Origin: Salipiger mangrovisoli
GTDB lineage: Bacteria > Pseudomonadota > Alphaproteobacteria > Rhodobacterales > Rhodobacteraceae
NCBI RefSeq assembly: GCF_015223355.1
Contig: NZ_JADFFK010000012.1
Location: 1-64,000, forward strand
Length of the DNA: 64,000 nucleotides
Direction: 5' to 3'
The notes under the pieces were generated by a model. That model did not search any database. It worked only from the letters and a program-made list of their open reading frames with translations, and was not told the origin of the DNA. The position numbers were made by a program, and so were the translations under genes. Each line of letters opens with the position of its first letter. The stretch's first letter is position 1. Of the stretch, positions 16,063-24,453 are shown in pieces.

Positions 16063-17445
16063 ATGAACAAGATCCCCAACTCGCTGCACGCCTCGGACAT
16101 TGCCCACAGCATGCACCCCTACACGAACATGCGCCTCCACGAGGAGCAGGGGCCGATGATCATCACCCGTGGCGAAGGCGTCCACGTCTACGATTCCGAG
16201 GGAAAGGAATACATCGAGGGTCTTGCCGGCCTCTGGTCCGTCGCCGTCGGCTTCTCGCAGCCGCGTCTGGTCGAGGCCGCCGCCAAGCAGATGGCCGAGC
16301 TGCCCTACTACCACAGCTTCGCGCACAAGGCGCATGAGCCGTCGATCCGTCTGGCCGAGAAGCTTGCCGAGATGACCCCCGAGGGCATGGATCGGGTGTT
16401 CTTCACCAACTCCGGCTCCGAGGCGAACGACACCGTCATCAAGATGGTCTGGTTCTACAACAACGCGCTCGGCCGCCCCGAAAAGAAAAAGTTCCTTGCC
16501 CGCAACAAGGGTTATCACGGCATCACCATCGCCTCGGGTTCGCTGACCGGCCTGCCGGCGAACCACAAGGATTTCGACCTGCCGGCGATCCCGGTGACCC
16601 ACCTCACCTGCCCGCACTACTGGAAGTGGGCCGAGGACGGCGAAACCGAGGCCGAGTTCACCGCGCGCCTGCTGAAAGAGGCCGAGGACACGATCCTTTC
16701 CGAGGGCCCCGAGACCATCGCCGCCTTCATCGGCGAGCCGGTGATGGGTGCCGGCGGCGTGATGACCCCGCCCGAGGGCTACTGGCCGGGCATCCGCGCG
16801 CTCTGCGACAAGTATGACATCCTGCTGGTCTCGGACGAGGTGATCAACGGCTTCGGTCGCTGCGGCACGCCCTTCGGCTGCCAGAAATACGGCTTTACGC
16901 CCGACATCATGGTGACCTCGAAGCAGCTCACGTCGTCCTACATGCCGCTGGCGGCGATCATCGTGAACGACAAGGTGTACAACACCATCGCCGATCACAC
17001 CGCCAAGCTCGGCACCTTCGGGCATGGCTTCACCGGCTCCGGCCACCCCGTCGCCTGCGCCGTCGGCCTCGAGAACCTGAAGATCATCGAGGAACAGGAC
17101 CTGATGGGCAATGCCGCCCGTCTAGAGGCAAAGTTCCAGGAGGGTCTGCGCAAATTTGCAGATCACCCGCTGGTCGGCGAGGTGCGTGGCGTCGGCCTCA
17201 TCGGCGGCATCGAACTGGCCAAGGACAAGGAAAAGCGCCTCAGCTTCGAGCCCGCGGGCAAGGTCGCGCCGCAGGTGGTGAAATTCTGCGCCGAGGAAGG
17301 GCTGATCCTGCGCGCGGTCTACGAGACCGTCGCGCTCTGCCCGCCGCTGATCGTCACCGAGGAAGACATCGACCAGATCCTCGCCCGCCTCGGCCGCGCG
17401 CTCGACCGCGGCTGGGAGTGGGTGCAGGCCGAAGGGCTGGCCTGA
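16063..17445 (+). CDS. Class III PLP-dependent aminotransferase (omega-amino acid/polyamine type)
   Basis: The 460-residue protein follows the class III pattern: a GLAGLWSVAVGF segment near the N-terminus, NSGSEAND for phosphate binding, LVSDEVINGFGRCG with the PLP Asp, and MVTSKQLTSSY with the likely Schiff-base Lys (K287). It is close to the group annotated as aspartate aminotransferase family or omega-amino acid:pyruvate transaminase, including putrescine and beta-alanine enzymes. Co-transcription with the deacetylase 32 bases upstream points to amine catabolism. A rho-independent terminator follows at 17472. Confidence 0.9.
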   Translation: MNKIPNSLHASDIAHSMHPYTNMRLHEEQGPMIITRGEGVHVYDSEGKEYIEGLAGLWSVAVGFSQPRLVEAAAKQMAELPYYHSFAHKAHEPSIRLAEKLAEMTPEGMDRVFFTNSGSEANDTVIKMVWFYNNALGRPEKKKFLARNKGYHGITIASGSLTGLPANHKDFDLPAIPVTHLTCPHYWKWAEDGETEAEFTARLLKEAEDTILSEGPETIAAFIGEPVMGAGGVMTPPEGYWPGIRALCDKYDILLVSDEVINGFGRCGTPFGCQKYGFTPDIMVTSKQLTSSYMPLAAIIVNDKVYNTIADHTAKLGTFGHGFTGSGHPVACAVGLENLKIIEEQDLMGNAARLEAKFQEGLRKFADHPLVGEVRGVGLIGGIELAKDKEKRLSFEPAGKVAPQVVKFCAEEGLILRAVYETVALCPPLIVTEEDIDQILARLGRALDRGWEWVQAEGLA

Positions 17446-17471
17446 CCTGCCGCCGTACCGCATGCAGTGAC

Positions 17472-17498
17472 AAGGGCGCCCCTCGGGGCGCCCTTCTT
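17472..17498 (+). terminator. Rho-independent terminator after the aminotransferase
   Basis: AAGGGCGCCC (17472-17481) pairs perfectly with GGGCGCCCTT (17486-17495) around a CTCG tetraloop, followed by CTTG. The T-run is short but the stem is very stable. Confidence 0.8.
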
Positions 17499-17608
17499 GC
17501 AAGGGTTTGGCACAGGGCTCGGCGCCGCCTCGTCCCAGCATCACACCCGACAGCCATCTCGCGCAGCTCGGTGTCGTTGCCGGGGTGCCCGCGCCTTGCT
17601 TCAGCGTT

Positions 17609-18019
17609 CTACTTCAGCCTGAAAAAGATCTCACGCTCCCCCGACAGGTTGAGATCGTCCGCACAGCCGATTTCGCGGGCGTCGCAGGTTCGCAGGAGGG
17701 CCCGCATCGGAAAATTCGACGCCTCCGTGGAGGTGTAGAGCCGGAGCCAGCGCGAGGCGGAGGTGGCAGCCGCCACCAGCTCCCGACCTATCCCCTGTCT
17801 GCGCGCAGCGGGTGAGACACAAACGATCGACAGCAGCGGCCAGCCCAAAAAGTCGCAAGGCGCAACCTTTGCATAGCCGGCGACTGCGCCTTGCAGCGTC
17901 GCGACCATGAGGCTGCCTTGTTGCATGTCCATGCGGCGGTCCCCGATGAACTCGTCAAAACTCTTGAGCGCCCGGTAATCGCGCATTTCACAAGGTCTGA
18001 TAATCGTGCCTGGTCGCAT
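17609..18019 (-). CDS. GNAT-family N-acetyltransferase
   Basis: The 136-residue protein has the GNAT core: a beta strand MVATLQGAVAGYAKV, then LLSIVCVSPAARRQGIGRELV, which is the acetyl-CoA-binding motif A (RRQGIG), and a short C-terminal strand. The acceptor is unknown. ATG 18019 gives MRPGTIIRPCEMRDY, a usual GNAT N-terminus; an ATG 45 bases upstream (18064) is less likely. The protein is slightly short but intact. Its neighbours do not indicate a pathway. Confidence 0.75.
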   Translation of the reverse strand: MRPGTIIRPCEMRDYRALKSFDEFIGDRRMDMQQGSLMVATLQGAVAGYAKVAPCDFLGWPLLSIVCVSPAARRQGIGRELVAAATSASRWLRLYTSTEASNFPMRALLRTCDAREIGCADDLNLSGEREIFFRLK

Positions 18020-18170
18020 GGGCCCTCCGCACGCCACCTTCACGCTTGCCGCCCGGAGATGCAATCTGAAGCCCTGCGCTCAAGCCCGGTCGATGCGCCG
18101 CGCCTATTCCGGGCGCTCGCATGAGCCGAGCCGTTCACCACGAGGGGCGAAAAGGGCTCTGCCCGCCCGC

Positions 18171-19511
18171 TCAGCCGACCTCTGGCCAGCGCGGGTGCAA
18201 CGCGTCGATCCGGTAGTCATGCGCGTGCCGATGCCCGCCATCCGCCACCGGGTGCTCTTGCAGGTGTGGATGGTCGCCGGGCAGTTCCGGATGGTCGTGC
18301 GCCCTTGCCAGCGGGTCGCGCGCCGGCCAGACGCGCAGCGCCATCAGCGCGCCAGCCGCCGCGGCCAGCCCCAGGATCCCCAATGCATGCTCGGGGGCAA
18401 GCGCCGCGCCCAGCCAGCCGGCCAGAGGATAGGCCAGCAGCCAGCCCGCATGGCTGAGCGAGAACTGCGCCGCGAAGACGGCGGGCCGGTCGCCCGGTTG
18501 CGCCGAACGCGCCAGCACCAGCCCGCCCGGTGTCAGCACCAGCGACGAGACCGCGCCGAAGCCCGCCCAGAGCGCCAGAAGACCCGCCATCGGAAGGCCG
18601 GGCAGCAGGGCCAGGACTCCGCCCAGCAGCGCAAAGCCGATCACCCCCGCGGCCATGCAGAGCCGCTCCTCCAGCCATGCTACGAGGCGCGGGACCGCCA
18701 GCGCCCCGAGCGCCGCGCCGACCCCATACGCGGCCATGAGCCTTGTGTAGTGACGCTCGGCATCTCCTAGCCTCGCCCCGGCGAAGACCACCGTGTCAAC
18801 GATCACCCAGGCCATGACCAGCGACAGGGCGACGTTCAGCACGAAGAGCCCGCGCAGTCGCGGCGTGTGAATGAAGATGCGCACCCCCTTGCCCAGCCGA
18901 TCGAGAAAAGGCGCCTTCAGCGGCGCGACCCCGGCCGGAAAGGCCGTCAGCACCAGCAGCAGCGCCGAGCCGGCAAAACAGGCTGATGCAAGGAAGAACA
19001 GGTCAGATGCCGCGAGCAGCAGCAGCGCCGCCCCGGCGATCACCGGACTCAGAATCGATTCCAGCGTATAGGCCAGCCGCGACAGGGCCAGCGCGCGGGA
19101 ATAGCGCTCCGGTTCTGGCAGCATGTCCGGCAGCACCGACTGAAAGAGCGGTGTGAACCCCGCCGAGACGGCAAAGAAGACGAAGGCCAGCGCCGCGATC
19201 TGCCAGGGGCCACCGGCAAGGCCCATCGCGCCAACCAGCGCCAGCCGGGCCAGATCGAGCGCCACCAGCGTGCCCCGGCGCGGCAGCCGCGACAGCAGTG
19301 CCTCGGCCAGGGGGGCGATCAGCACGTAGGCGATCATTTTCAGCCCCAAGATGCCGCCCAGAATCGTCCCACCCGATTCCGTGCCACCGACCGCGTAGGC
19401 GCTCAGCGACAGCGAGACCGTCATCACCCCGATTCCCAGCAACGAGAGGATCTGCGCGGCAAAAAGCCTGCGGAACCCTGAATGGCGTAGCGGTGATGTT
19501 TTCGGCAGCAT
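18171..19511 (-). CDS. MFS transporter with histidine-rich C-terminal tail
   Basis: The 446-residue protein has 12 predicted membrane helices. The N-terminal segment RHSGFRRLFAAQILSLLGIG is typical of MFS exporters of the DHA3/enterobactin-exporter-like group. The last 45 residues carry nine histidines in about 37 residues (HDH, DHPH, HRHAH), suggesting a cytoplasmic metal-binding tail. ATG 19511 is chosen because the membrane protein starts there; the open frame to 19730 runs through the promoter. It is divergent from a GntR-family regulator 228 bases away. The substrate is unknown; a metal, metallophore or drug are all possible. Confidence 0.85.
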   Translation of the reverse strand: MLPKTSPLRHSGFRRLFAAQILSLLGIGVMTVSLSLSAYAVGGTESGGTILGGILGLKMIAYVLIAPLAEALLSRLPRRGTLVALDLARLALVGAMGLAGGPWQIAALAFVFFAVSAGFTPLFQSVLPDMLPEPERYSRALALSRLAYTLESILSPVIAGAALLLLAASDLFFLASACFAGSALLLVLTAFPAGVAPLKAPFLDRLGKGVRIFIHTPRLRGLFVLNVALSLVMAWVIVDTVVFAGARLGDAERHYTRLMAAYGVGAALGALAVPRLVAWLEERLCMAAGVIGFALLGGVLALLPGLPMAGLLALWAGFGAVSSLVLTPGGLVLARSAQPGDRPAVFAAQFSLSHAGWLLAYPLAGWLGAALAPEHALGILGLAAAAGALMALRVWPARDPLARAHDHPELPGDHPHLQEHPVADGGHRHAHDYRIDALHPRWPEVG

Positions 19512-19666
19512 GCGTAACCCCAGCAATCGCCCCGCGACGGAGCCAGGCCGATCATTGTGCCACGCAGCTTGGGGATCAAGCCCCGCTTTTGGCGCCCAAG
19601 ACGAATATCGGGAGCAATGCCGCCCCCTCCGGATTGGGGCATCCCGCCGCCTCGCTGAAACAGATT

Positions 19667-19694
19667 CACATGTATTCAAACGGAAATATATGTG
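19667..19694. promoter_or_regulatory. Inverted repeat between the MFS and GntR genes, candidate operator
   Basis: CACATGTAT (19667-19675) faces ATATATGTG (19686-19694) with one mismatch and a 10-base spacer. The surrounding bases are unusually AT-rich for this genome. It sits 45 bases before the GntR gene in the divergent region, where a GntR operator and the promoters are expected. Confidence 0.6.
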
Positions 19695-19739
19695 CTTCAA
19701 TTGCTTGTCTCCGGTACAGCTTTTCAGCAATGAGACGCC

Positions 19740-20741
19740 ATGGCAGCACGACAGTCACAGCTCGACGAGGCCCTCGCCCGAATTGCCGACGCAATTGACC
19801 CGGACTCCACGGTCGCGGTTCCTCAGCAATTGCGCGGCGCATTGGAGTTCGGCATCGCCGCCGGAGAGCTTCCGATCGGCGCGCGACTGCCCTCGGTGCG
19901 GGCGCTGGCGCGGCAGCTGAACCTCTCGCCGGTCACCGTCAGCAACGTCTATGCAGCGCTTCAGGCCGCGGGCCATGTCGAGGGGCGCGTCGGCTCGGGC
20001 ACCTACGTGAGCCCGAACGCTCCCGTCGCCGACCCCGAGAAGTTCCACGCGCTCGAGCGGGCGATCACCAACCTGATCGCCCTCGCCCGCGACTGCGGCA
20101 TCGACCGCGCCGAACTGGCGACCCGCATCGGCATGGACCGACCGCGCAACGCACGCCCGCTGCGGGTGCTCATGCTGGGCAATTTCGCCGAGGCGACGCG
20201 GGCCTATGCCGCCGACGTGCGACCGCATCTCGCGCCCGGCGACAGCATCGAGCCGATGCTGATCGACGAGGTGGCCGAGAGCCCCCCGCAGGATTTCGAC
20301 ATCGTGCTCTCGCCCCGGACGCTGCTGCCGCAGGCGCGCGCCCTGTTTCCGCGGGCGGAAGTACTCGGGCTGACGGTCATCCCGAACGAAGCGACCCGCG
20401 TCGCGCTTGCGGCGATCCCGCCCGAGGCGTCGGTGGTGGGCTACTCGTATTTCCCCACCTATGTCTCGATGATGAAAGCCAACGTGATGCGCTACGCGCC
20501 GCATGTCAGCCGCCTGAGCATGGTGGTGCGCGGCGACGAGAGCGAGGCCGCCCGCGCGCGCATCGCCGAAGCCGATGTGCTGGTCTATGCCACCGGGGCC
20601 GACTACCTGGCGGCGCGGCTCGCGCCGGGACAGAGCGCCTTCGAGTATCGCCACACACCCGACAGCCAGGAGCTGCGCAACGCGCTGCCGCCGCTGCTCG
20701 ACCGCTGCCGGCGACGCGGCCTGCCGCTGTCCGCCGAGTAG
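19740..20741 (+). CDS. GntR-family transcriptional regulator with noncanonical effector domain
   Basis: The 333-residue protein has a GntR winged helix at about 28-95 (GELPIGARLPSVRALARQLNLSP and GRVGSGTYVS). The C-terminal part of about 230 residues is not the aminotransferase domain of MocR proteins, which is much longer, nor a FadR/HutC domain that I recognise. It reads like an alpha/beta ligand-binding domain (VLMLGNFAEATRAYAADVRPHL, SVVGYSYFPTYVSMM). It is divergent from the MFS transporter and probably controls it and itself. The ATG is preceded by no strong ribosome-binding site. Confidence 0.85.
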   Translation: MAARQSQLDEALARIADAIDPDSTVAVPQQLRGALEFGIAAGELPIGARLPSVRALARQLNLSPVTVSNVYAALQAAGHVEGRVGSGTYVSPNAPVADPEKFHALERAITNLIALARDCGIDRAELATRIGMDRPRNARPLRVLMLGNFAEATRAYAADVRPHLAPGDSIEPMLIDEVAESPPQDFDIVLSPRTLLPQARALFPRAEVLGLTVIPNEATRVALAAIPPEASVVGYSYFPTYVSMMKANVMRYAPHVSRLSMVVRGDESEAARARIAEADVLVYATGADYLAARLAPGQSAFEYRHTPDSQELRNALPPLLDRCRRRGLPLSAE

Positions 20742-20755
20742 AGCCGCGAAACGGA

Positions 20756-20787
20756 CACGGGCGGCAGCCTATGCGCTGCCGCCCGTG
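20756..20787. terminator. Bidirectional terminator between gntR-like gene and bamB
   Basis: CACGGGCGGCAGC (20756-20768) pairs perfectly with GCTGCCGCCCGTG (20775-20787), a 13-bp stem with a 6-base loop. It lies in the 76-base gap between two convergent genes. T-runs are weak on both sides. Confidence 0.7.
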
Positions 20788-20817
20788 CGAATTTGTGGCG
20801 TTCCTGTCCGATCCGGA

Positions 20818-22140
20818 TCAGCGATAGGCGTGCAGCACGCCCTCTGCCGAGACCACGTAGAGCGTGCCATTGACCACGATCGGACGGGTCGTCGCACCGC
20901 CGTCGATCTGGGTGCTGCCGACAAGCTGGCCCGAGGCCGGATCGAACGCCCGGATCAGCCCGTCCGAGGAGGCGACGATCAGCCGCCCGCCCGCCAGGAT
21001 CGGCCCGTGGTTCACATAGGCACTGTCGCGGCGCTTCTGGGGTTTCCTGACCGGCTTGTAGCCCGGCAGATCCACCGCCCAGATCTGCGCGCCGCTGCGC
21101 GCGTCGAGCCGCACCAGCTGGTTGATGTCAGACACGAGGAAGACCGAATCTCCCGCCGGCCAGACCATGTCGAGCGCGCCCATGCGCGCGGTCCACAGGC
21201 GCTCGCCGCCCGAGAGCGACAGCGCCACGACCCGGCCGGAATGGTTGCCCGCGTAAACCACGCCGTTCGCGATCAGCGGATCGCCGGTGATATCGGTGAC
21301 CGACGCCAGCGCCTTGCCGTTGCGGCTGCCCGCGACATCGGCGGTCCAGCGGCGCAGCCCGCCCTGCTTGAAGGCCGCCTGCAGCGCGCCCGATCCGAAG
21401 GCGAAGACCACCATCTCGCCGTCCGTGGCCGGCGCCGGGGCTCCGGCGACATTGTTGAAGTCCTCGGGGTAGTCGATGCGCCAGCGGACGCGCCCCGTGG
21501 CGGTCTCGATCGCCCAGCCGGTGGAATCCGACGAGGTGACATAGGCCAGCCCGCCGCGCACGGTCGGGGCGCCGGTGGCGGTCCCGCCGAGCTGTTGGCT
21601 CCAGACCTCGCCCCCGGTGGCCGCGTCGAGCGCGGTCAACCGGCCGAAGCCCGAGGTGACGTAGAGCCGCCCGCCCTCGACCGCGAGGCCGCCGCCCTGC
21701 GCCTGCCGCGCCTGGTCGCGCGCCGGCACCAGGCTGCGCTGCCAGAGCAGCTGACCCGAGGTGCTGACGGCGCTCACCGTATGGGCGGAATCCATGGTGA
21801 AGATACGGCTACCGTCCGACACCGGGTCGACGTTCAGACGGTTGCGCTTGGTGTCGCCCTGGCCGATGTCGGTCGCAAAGACCGGCTGGAGCGGCAGCGC
21901 GAGCGCCGCGTGACCGCTGCGTGCGAAGGGCGACACGGGGCTTTGCGCCGCAACGCCGTTCGACATGCCGCCAAGCGAGATCGCCTGCGCGCGATTGGCC
22001 GGAGCGACATCATCCGCCCCGCCATTTACGAGAATTTCGCGTGCGCCGAGCCGCTCGCCGGGCAGCACCGCCTCGGGCCGTTCGCAGGCGGCAAGCGCCG
22101 TCAGCCCCAGAAGCGCTGCGGAAATCGTGGTGATGCGCAA
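20818..22140 (-). CDS. bamB: BamB-like outer-membrane assembly lipoprotein, PQQ-type beta-propeller
   Basis: The product is about 440 residues. The start is TTG 22140: it gives a lipoprotein signal (RITTISAALLGLTALAAC, lipobox Cys 19) and is preceded by GGGGG about 6 bases upstream; no ATG gives this. The mature part has repeated beta-propeller blades with W/G motifs (LLWQRSLVP, GEVWSQQLGG, GRVRWRIDYP, ERLWTARMG, AQIWAVDLPG). BamB assists the BAM complex in outer-membrane protein insertion. It follows yfgM by 49 bases, the usual order. The GTPase gene der, often next in this group, is not downstream here. Confidence 0.88.
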   Translation of the reverse strand: MRITTISAALLGLTALAACERPEAVLPGERLGAREILVNGGADDVAPANRAQAISLGGMSNGVAAQSPVSPFARSGHAALALPLQPVFATDIGQGDTKRNRLNVDPVSDGSRIFTMDSAHTVSAVSTSGQLLWQRSLVPARDQARQAQGGGLAVEGGRLYVTSGFGRLTALDAATGGEVWSQQLGGTATGAPTVRGGLAYVTSSDSTGWAIETATGRVRWRIDYPEDFNNVAGAPAPATDGEMVVFAFGSGALQAAFKQGGLRRWTADVAGSRNGKALASVTDITGDPLIANGVVYAGNHSGRVVALSLSGGERLWTARMGALDMVWPAGDSVFLVSDINQLVRLDARSGAQIWAVDLPGYKPVRKPQKRRDSAYVNHGPILAGGRLIVASSDGLIRAFDPASGQLVGSTQIDGGATTRPIVVNGTLYVVSAEGVLHAYR

Positions 22141-22189
22141 AACACTGCCCCCGTCGTACTTGGTCCTTACCGTGGCCCCGCGGGCCGTG

Positions 22190-22846
22190 TCAGCCCGCAT
22201 CGGGCGTGCCACCGAGGGCCACAATCAACTGTGCGGCGCGCTGGCGCAAGCCCGCGGTGATCTCGGAATCCTGCAGGATGCGCTGCAGTTTGCCGAGCGC
22301 CGCCTCAGTGTCGCCCGCCTTGATGTCAAGCAGGGCGAGCTGCTCTTCGGCGAGCAGGCGCAGCGGTTTTCCGGGCACCGCCAGCGCCTCGAGCCGGATG
22401 CGGCGCTCGTCGTCCGAAAGCCCCGAGTCCGTGCGGCTGACCGCTTTGTATGCCGCGATCTCGCGGTAAATCTCGGGCAGGGCGCCATCGGCCGCCGCAT
22501 CGTCGAGCAGCTTGGTCGCGGCAGCGCCATCCTCGGCAGCGGCCAGTTCGCTCGCCGCCAGCAGGTCGGTCACGGCGGTTGCCTCGGCACCGGGCGCGCT
22601 GACCGCGGTCAGGGCCGCGGCACGGTCCGCCGGGGCCTCTGCCTCGAGCGCGCCGCGCAGCGCGTCACCGAAAGCCTCGGCCTGCGCCTGCCTTTGCACA
22701 GCACTGTATTCGCGCCAAGCCGCGCCGCCGACGATCGCCAGCACCGCCACCACGCCGACCCAGCCATAACGCTTGAGCAGCGCGAAGAGCTTGTCGCGGC
22801 GGACCTCCTCGGTCACCTCGTCGATGAAACTGTCGGTATTGCTCAC
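22190..22846 (-). CDS. yfgM: YfgM-like TPR protein, ancillary SecYEG component
   Basis: The 218-residue protein has a cytoplasmic N-terminus (SFIDEVTEEVRRDKLFALLKRYG), one membrane helix (about 29-46) and an Ala/Leu-rich TPR-like periplasmic domain. This is the arrangement of YfgM, which contacts the Sec translocon and periplasmic chaperones. It starts with GTG 22846. Its position directly before bamB supports the call. The alphaproteobacterial versions are divergent, so the function is by analogy. Confidence 0.85.
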   Translation of the reverse strand: MSNTDSFIDEVTEEVRRDKLFALLKRYGWVGVVAVLAIVGGAAWREYSAVQRQAQAEAFGDALRGALEAEAPADRAAALTAVSAPGAEATAVTDLLAASELAAAEDGAAATKLLDDAAADGALPEIYREIAAYKAVSRTDSGLSDDERRIRLEALAVPGKPLRLLAEEQLALLDIKAGDTEAALGKLQRILQDSEITAGLRQRAAQLIVALGGTPDAG

Positions 22847-23154
22847 GGGGCTGCCTCACCTTTCGATTGTTGCCCCCTCTTAGCGCGGCAGGCGCAGGCT
22901 GCCAAGGCCAAGCCCGCGCAGCCATTGCCCGATCGCTCCGGCGTCGGCCCCTGCCCGCCCGCGCGTGCCCCTGCGGCAGAAGGCCGCTTGAACGGTTTCC
23001 CAAATCCACTATTCTGAACTGAGGAGTTTAGTCACGTCTTCGCGCGCTCCCGGTCAGACCCCGGTTCCGGACCCTTTGCGGTCTGTCGGCTGATCCGGTG
23101 CGGCGCGCGGGCCGTAATGATCCCGGACAAGGGCCAGCACTTGGGAAGGCCATC
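22847..23154. other. 308-base divergent intergenic region, yfgM / RND adaptor
   Basis: No gene is visible. The region holds the yfgM promoter on the left and a good candidate promoter for the efflux genes at 22988-23015. The last 140 bases would be a long untranslated leader. I see no strong operator palindrome. Confidence 0.5.
22988..23015 (+). promoter_or_regulatory. Candidate sigma-70 promoter of the RND operon
   Basis: TTGAAC (22988-22993) and TATTCT (23010-23015) are separated by 16 bases, upstream of the adaptor gene and about 140 bases before its ATG. This is a pattern match only. Confidence 0.5.
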
Positions 23155-24453
23155 ATGAAACTGATTTCGATCCTGACCGCCATTTTGGTCGCAGCGGTGC
23201 TCTACGCGGTGGTTCTCGACCGCGACCGGCTCATGGGCTGGGCCCGCGGTGGCGCGCAGGAGCAGCAAGAGACCGCAACCGCGGCCTCCCAGGACCCCCC
23301 GGCAGCACCCGCCGAAGCAGCGACGGTGGCTGGCGCGGTCGCGGTGATGGCCCGACATTCCCAGGCGCAGGAGATCGACGACGCGGTTCTGCTGCGTGGC
23401 GAAACCCAGCCCTCGCGCGAGGTCGAAGTGCTGTCCGAGGCCTCGGGCCGGGTGATCTCGACGCCGCTGCGCAAGGGCAGCATGGTCGAGGAAGGCGCGG
23501 TACTTTGCGAACTCGACCCCGGCACCACAGGCGCGGCGCTCGTCGAGGCCGAGGCACGGCTTGCCGAGGCACGGGCGCAGCGCCCGCAAGTCGAGGCCGC
23601 GCTGCCCGAGGCCGAGGCCCTGCTGGCGCAGGCCGAGGCCGCCGTGGCCGAAGCCGAGATCAACCTCACCGCCGCGCGCGAACTGTCGCAGGGCGGCTAT
23701 TCCTCGCGCACCTCCGTTGCCTCCGCCGAGGCCAAGATGCGGGCTGCCGAGGCCAGCGTGCGCAGCGCCGAAGCCGGGCTGGAAGCCGCCCGCGCCGGCA
23801 CGGACAGCCTCGAGGCCTCGATCCAGAGCGCCGAGGCCGCCGTCGCCACCGCCCGCAAAGCCGTCGGGAACCTGACCATCACCGCGCCCTTCGGCGGCGT
23901 GCTGGAGAGCGACACCGCCGAACTCGGTCTGCTGATGAGCACCACCGGCAACGCCAGCTGTGCGCACATCTTGCAACTCGATCCGATCCGGCTGGTGGGC
24001 TACGCGCCCGAGGCCGACGTGGCGCGCATCCGTCTGGGCGCACGCGCCGGGGCGCAGCTGACCGGCGGGCAGACGCAGGCGGGCACCGTCACCTTCGTCT
24101 CGCGGCAGGCCGACGAGACCACCCGCACCTTCCGCATCGAGGTCACGCTGGAGAACCCCGATCTGACGCTGCGCGCCGGGCAGACAGCGCGCATTTTGAT
24201 CGAGGCCGATGGCGCGCTGGCCCACCTGCTGCCGCAGAGCGCGCTGACGCTGAACGACGAGGGCCGCATGGGGCTGCGCACGGTCAGCGCCGAGCAGACC
24301 GCGCAATTCATGCCGGTGAGCATCCTGCGCGACACCCCCGAAGGCGTCTGGATCGCCGGATTGCCGGACAGTGTCGACGTGATCACCCTCGGGCAGGAAT
24401 ACGTCACCGACGGCGTGCCGGTCGCGCCGAGCTACCAGGAGATCCTCCAGTGA
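23155..24453 (+). CDS. RND efflux periplasmic adaptor (membrane fusion protein)
   Basis: The 432-residue protein has an N-terminal membrane helix or uncleaved signal (KLISILTAILVAAVLYAVVL). A barrel-sandwich start (LRGETQPSREVEVLSEASGRV) and a long Ala/Glu-rich alpha-hairpin (about residues 120-245) follow. Next come LTITAPFGGVLESD, the lipoyl-like second half, and the membrane-proximal beta domain. It links an RND pump to an outer-membrane channel. Its stop overlaps the GTG start of the pump gene by 4 bases. No TolC-like channel gene is nearby, so the pump must recruit one from elsewhere. Confidence 0.92.
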   Translation: MKLISILTAILVAAVLYAVVLDRDRLMGWARGGAQEQQETATAASQDPPAAPAEAATVAGAVAVMARHSQAQEIDDAVLLRGETQPSREVEVLSEASGRVISTPLRKGSMVEEGAVLCELDPGTTGAALVEAEARLAEARAQRPQVEAALPEAEALLAQAEAAVAEAEINLTAARELSQGGYSSRTSVASAEAKMRAAEASVRSAEAGLEAARAGTDSLEASIQSAEAAVATARKAVGNLTITAPFGGVLESDTAELGLLMSTTGNASCAHILQLDPIRLVGYAPEADVARIRLGARAGAQLTGGQTQAGTVTFVSRQADETTRTFRIEVTLENPDLTLRAGQTARILIEADGALAHLLPQSALTLNDEGRMGLRTVSAEQTAQFMPVSILRDTPEGVWIAGLPDSVDVITLGQEYVTDGVPVAPSYQEILQ

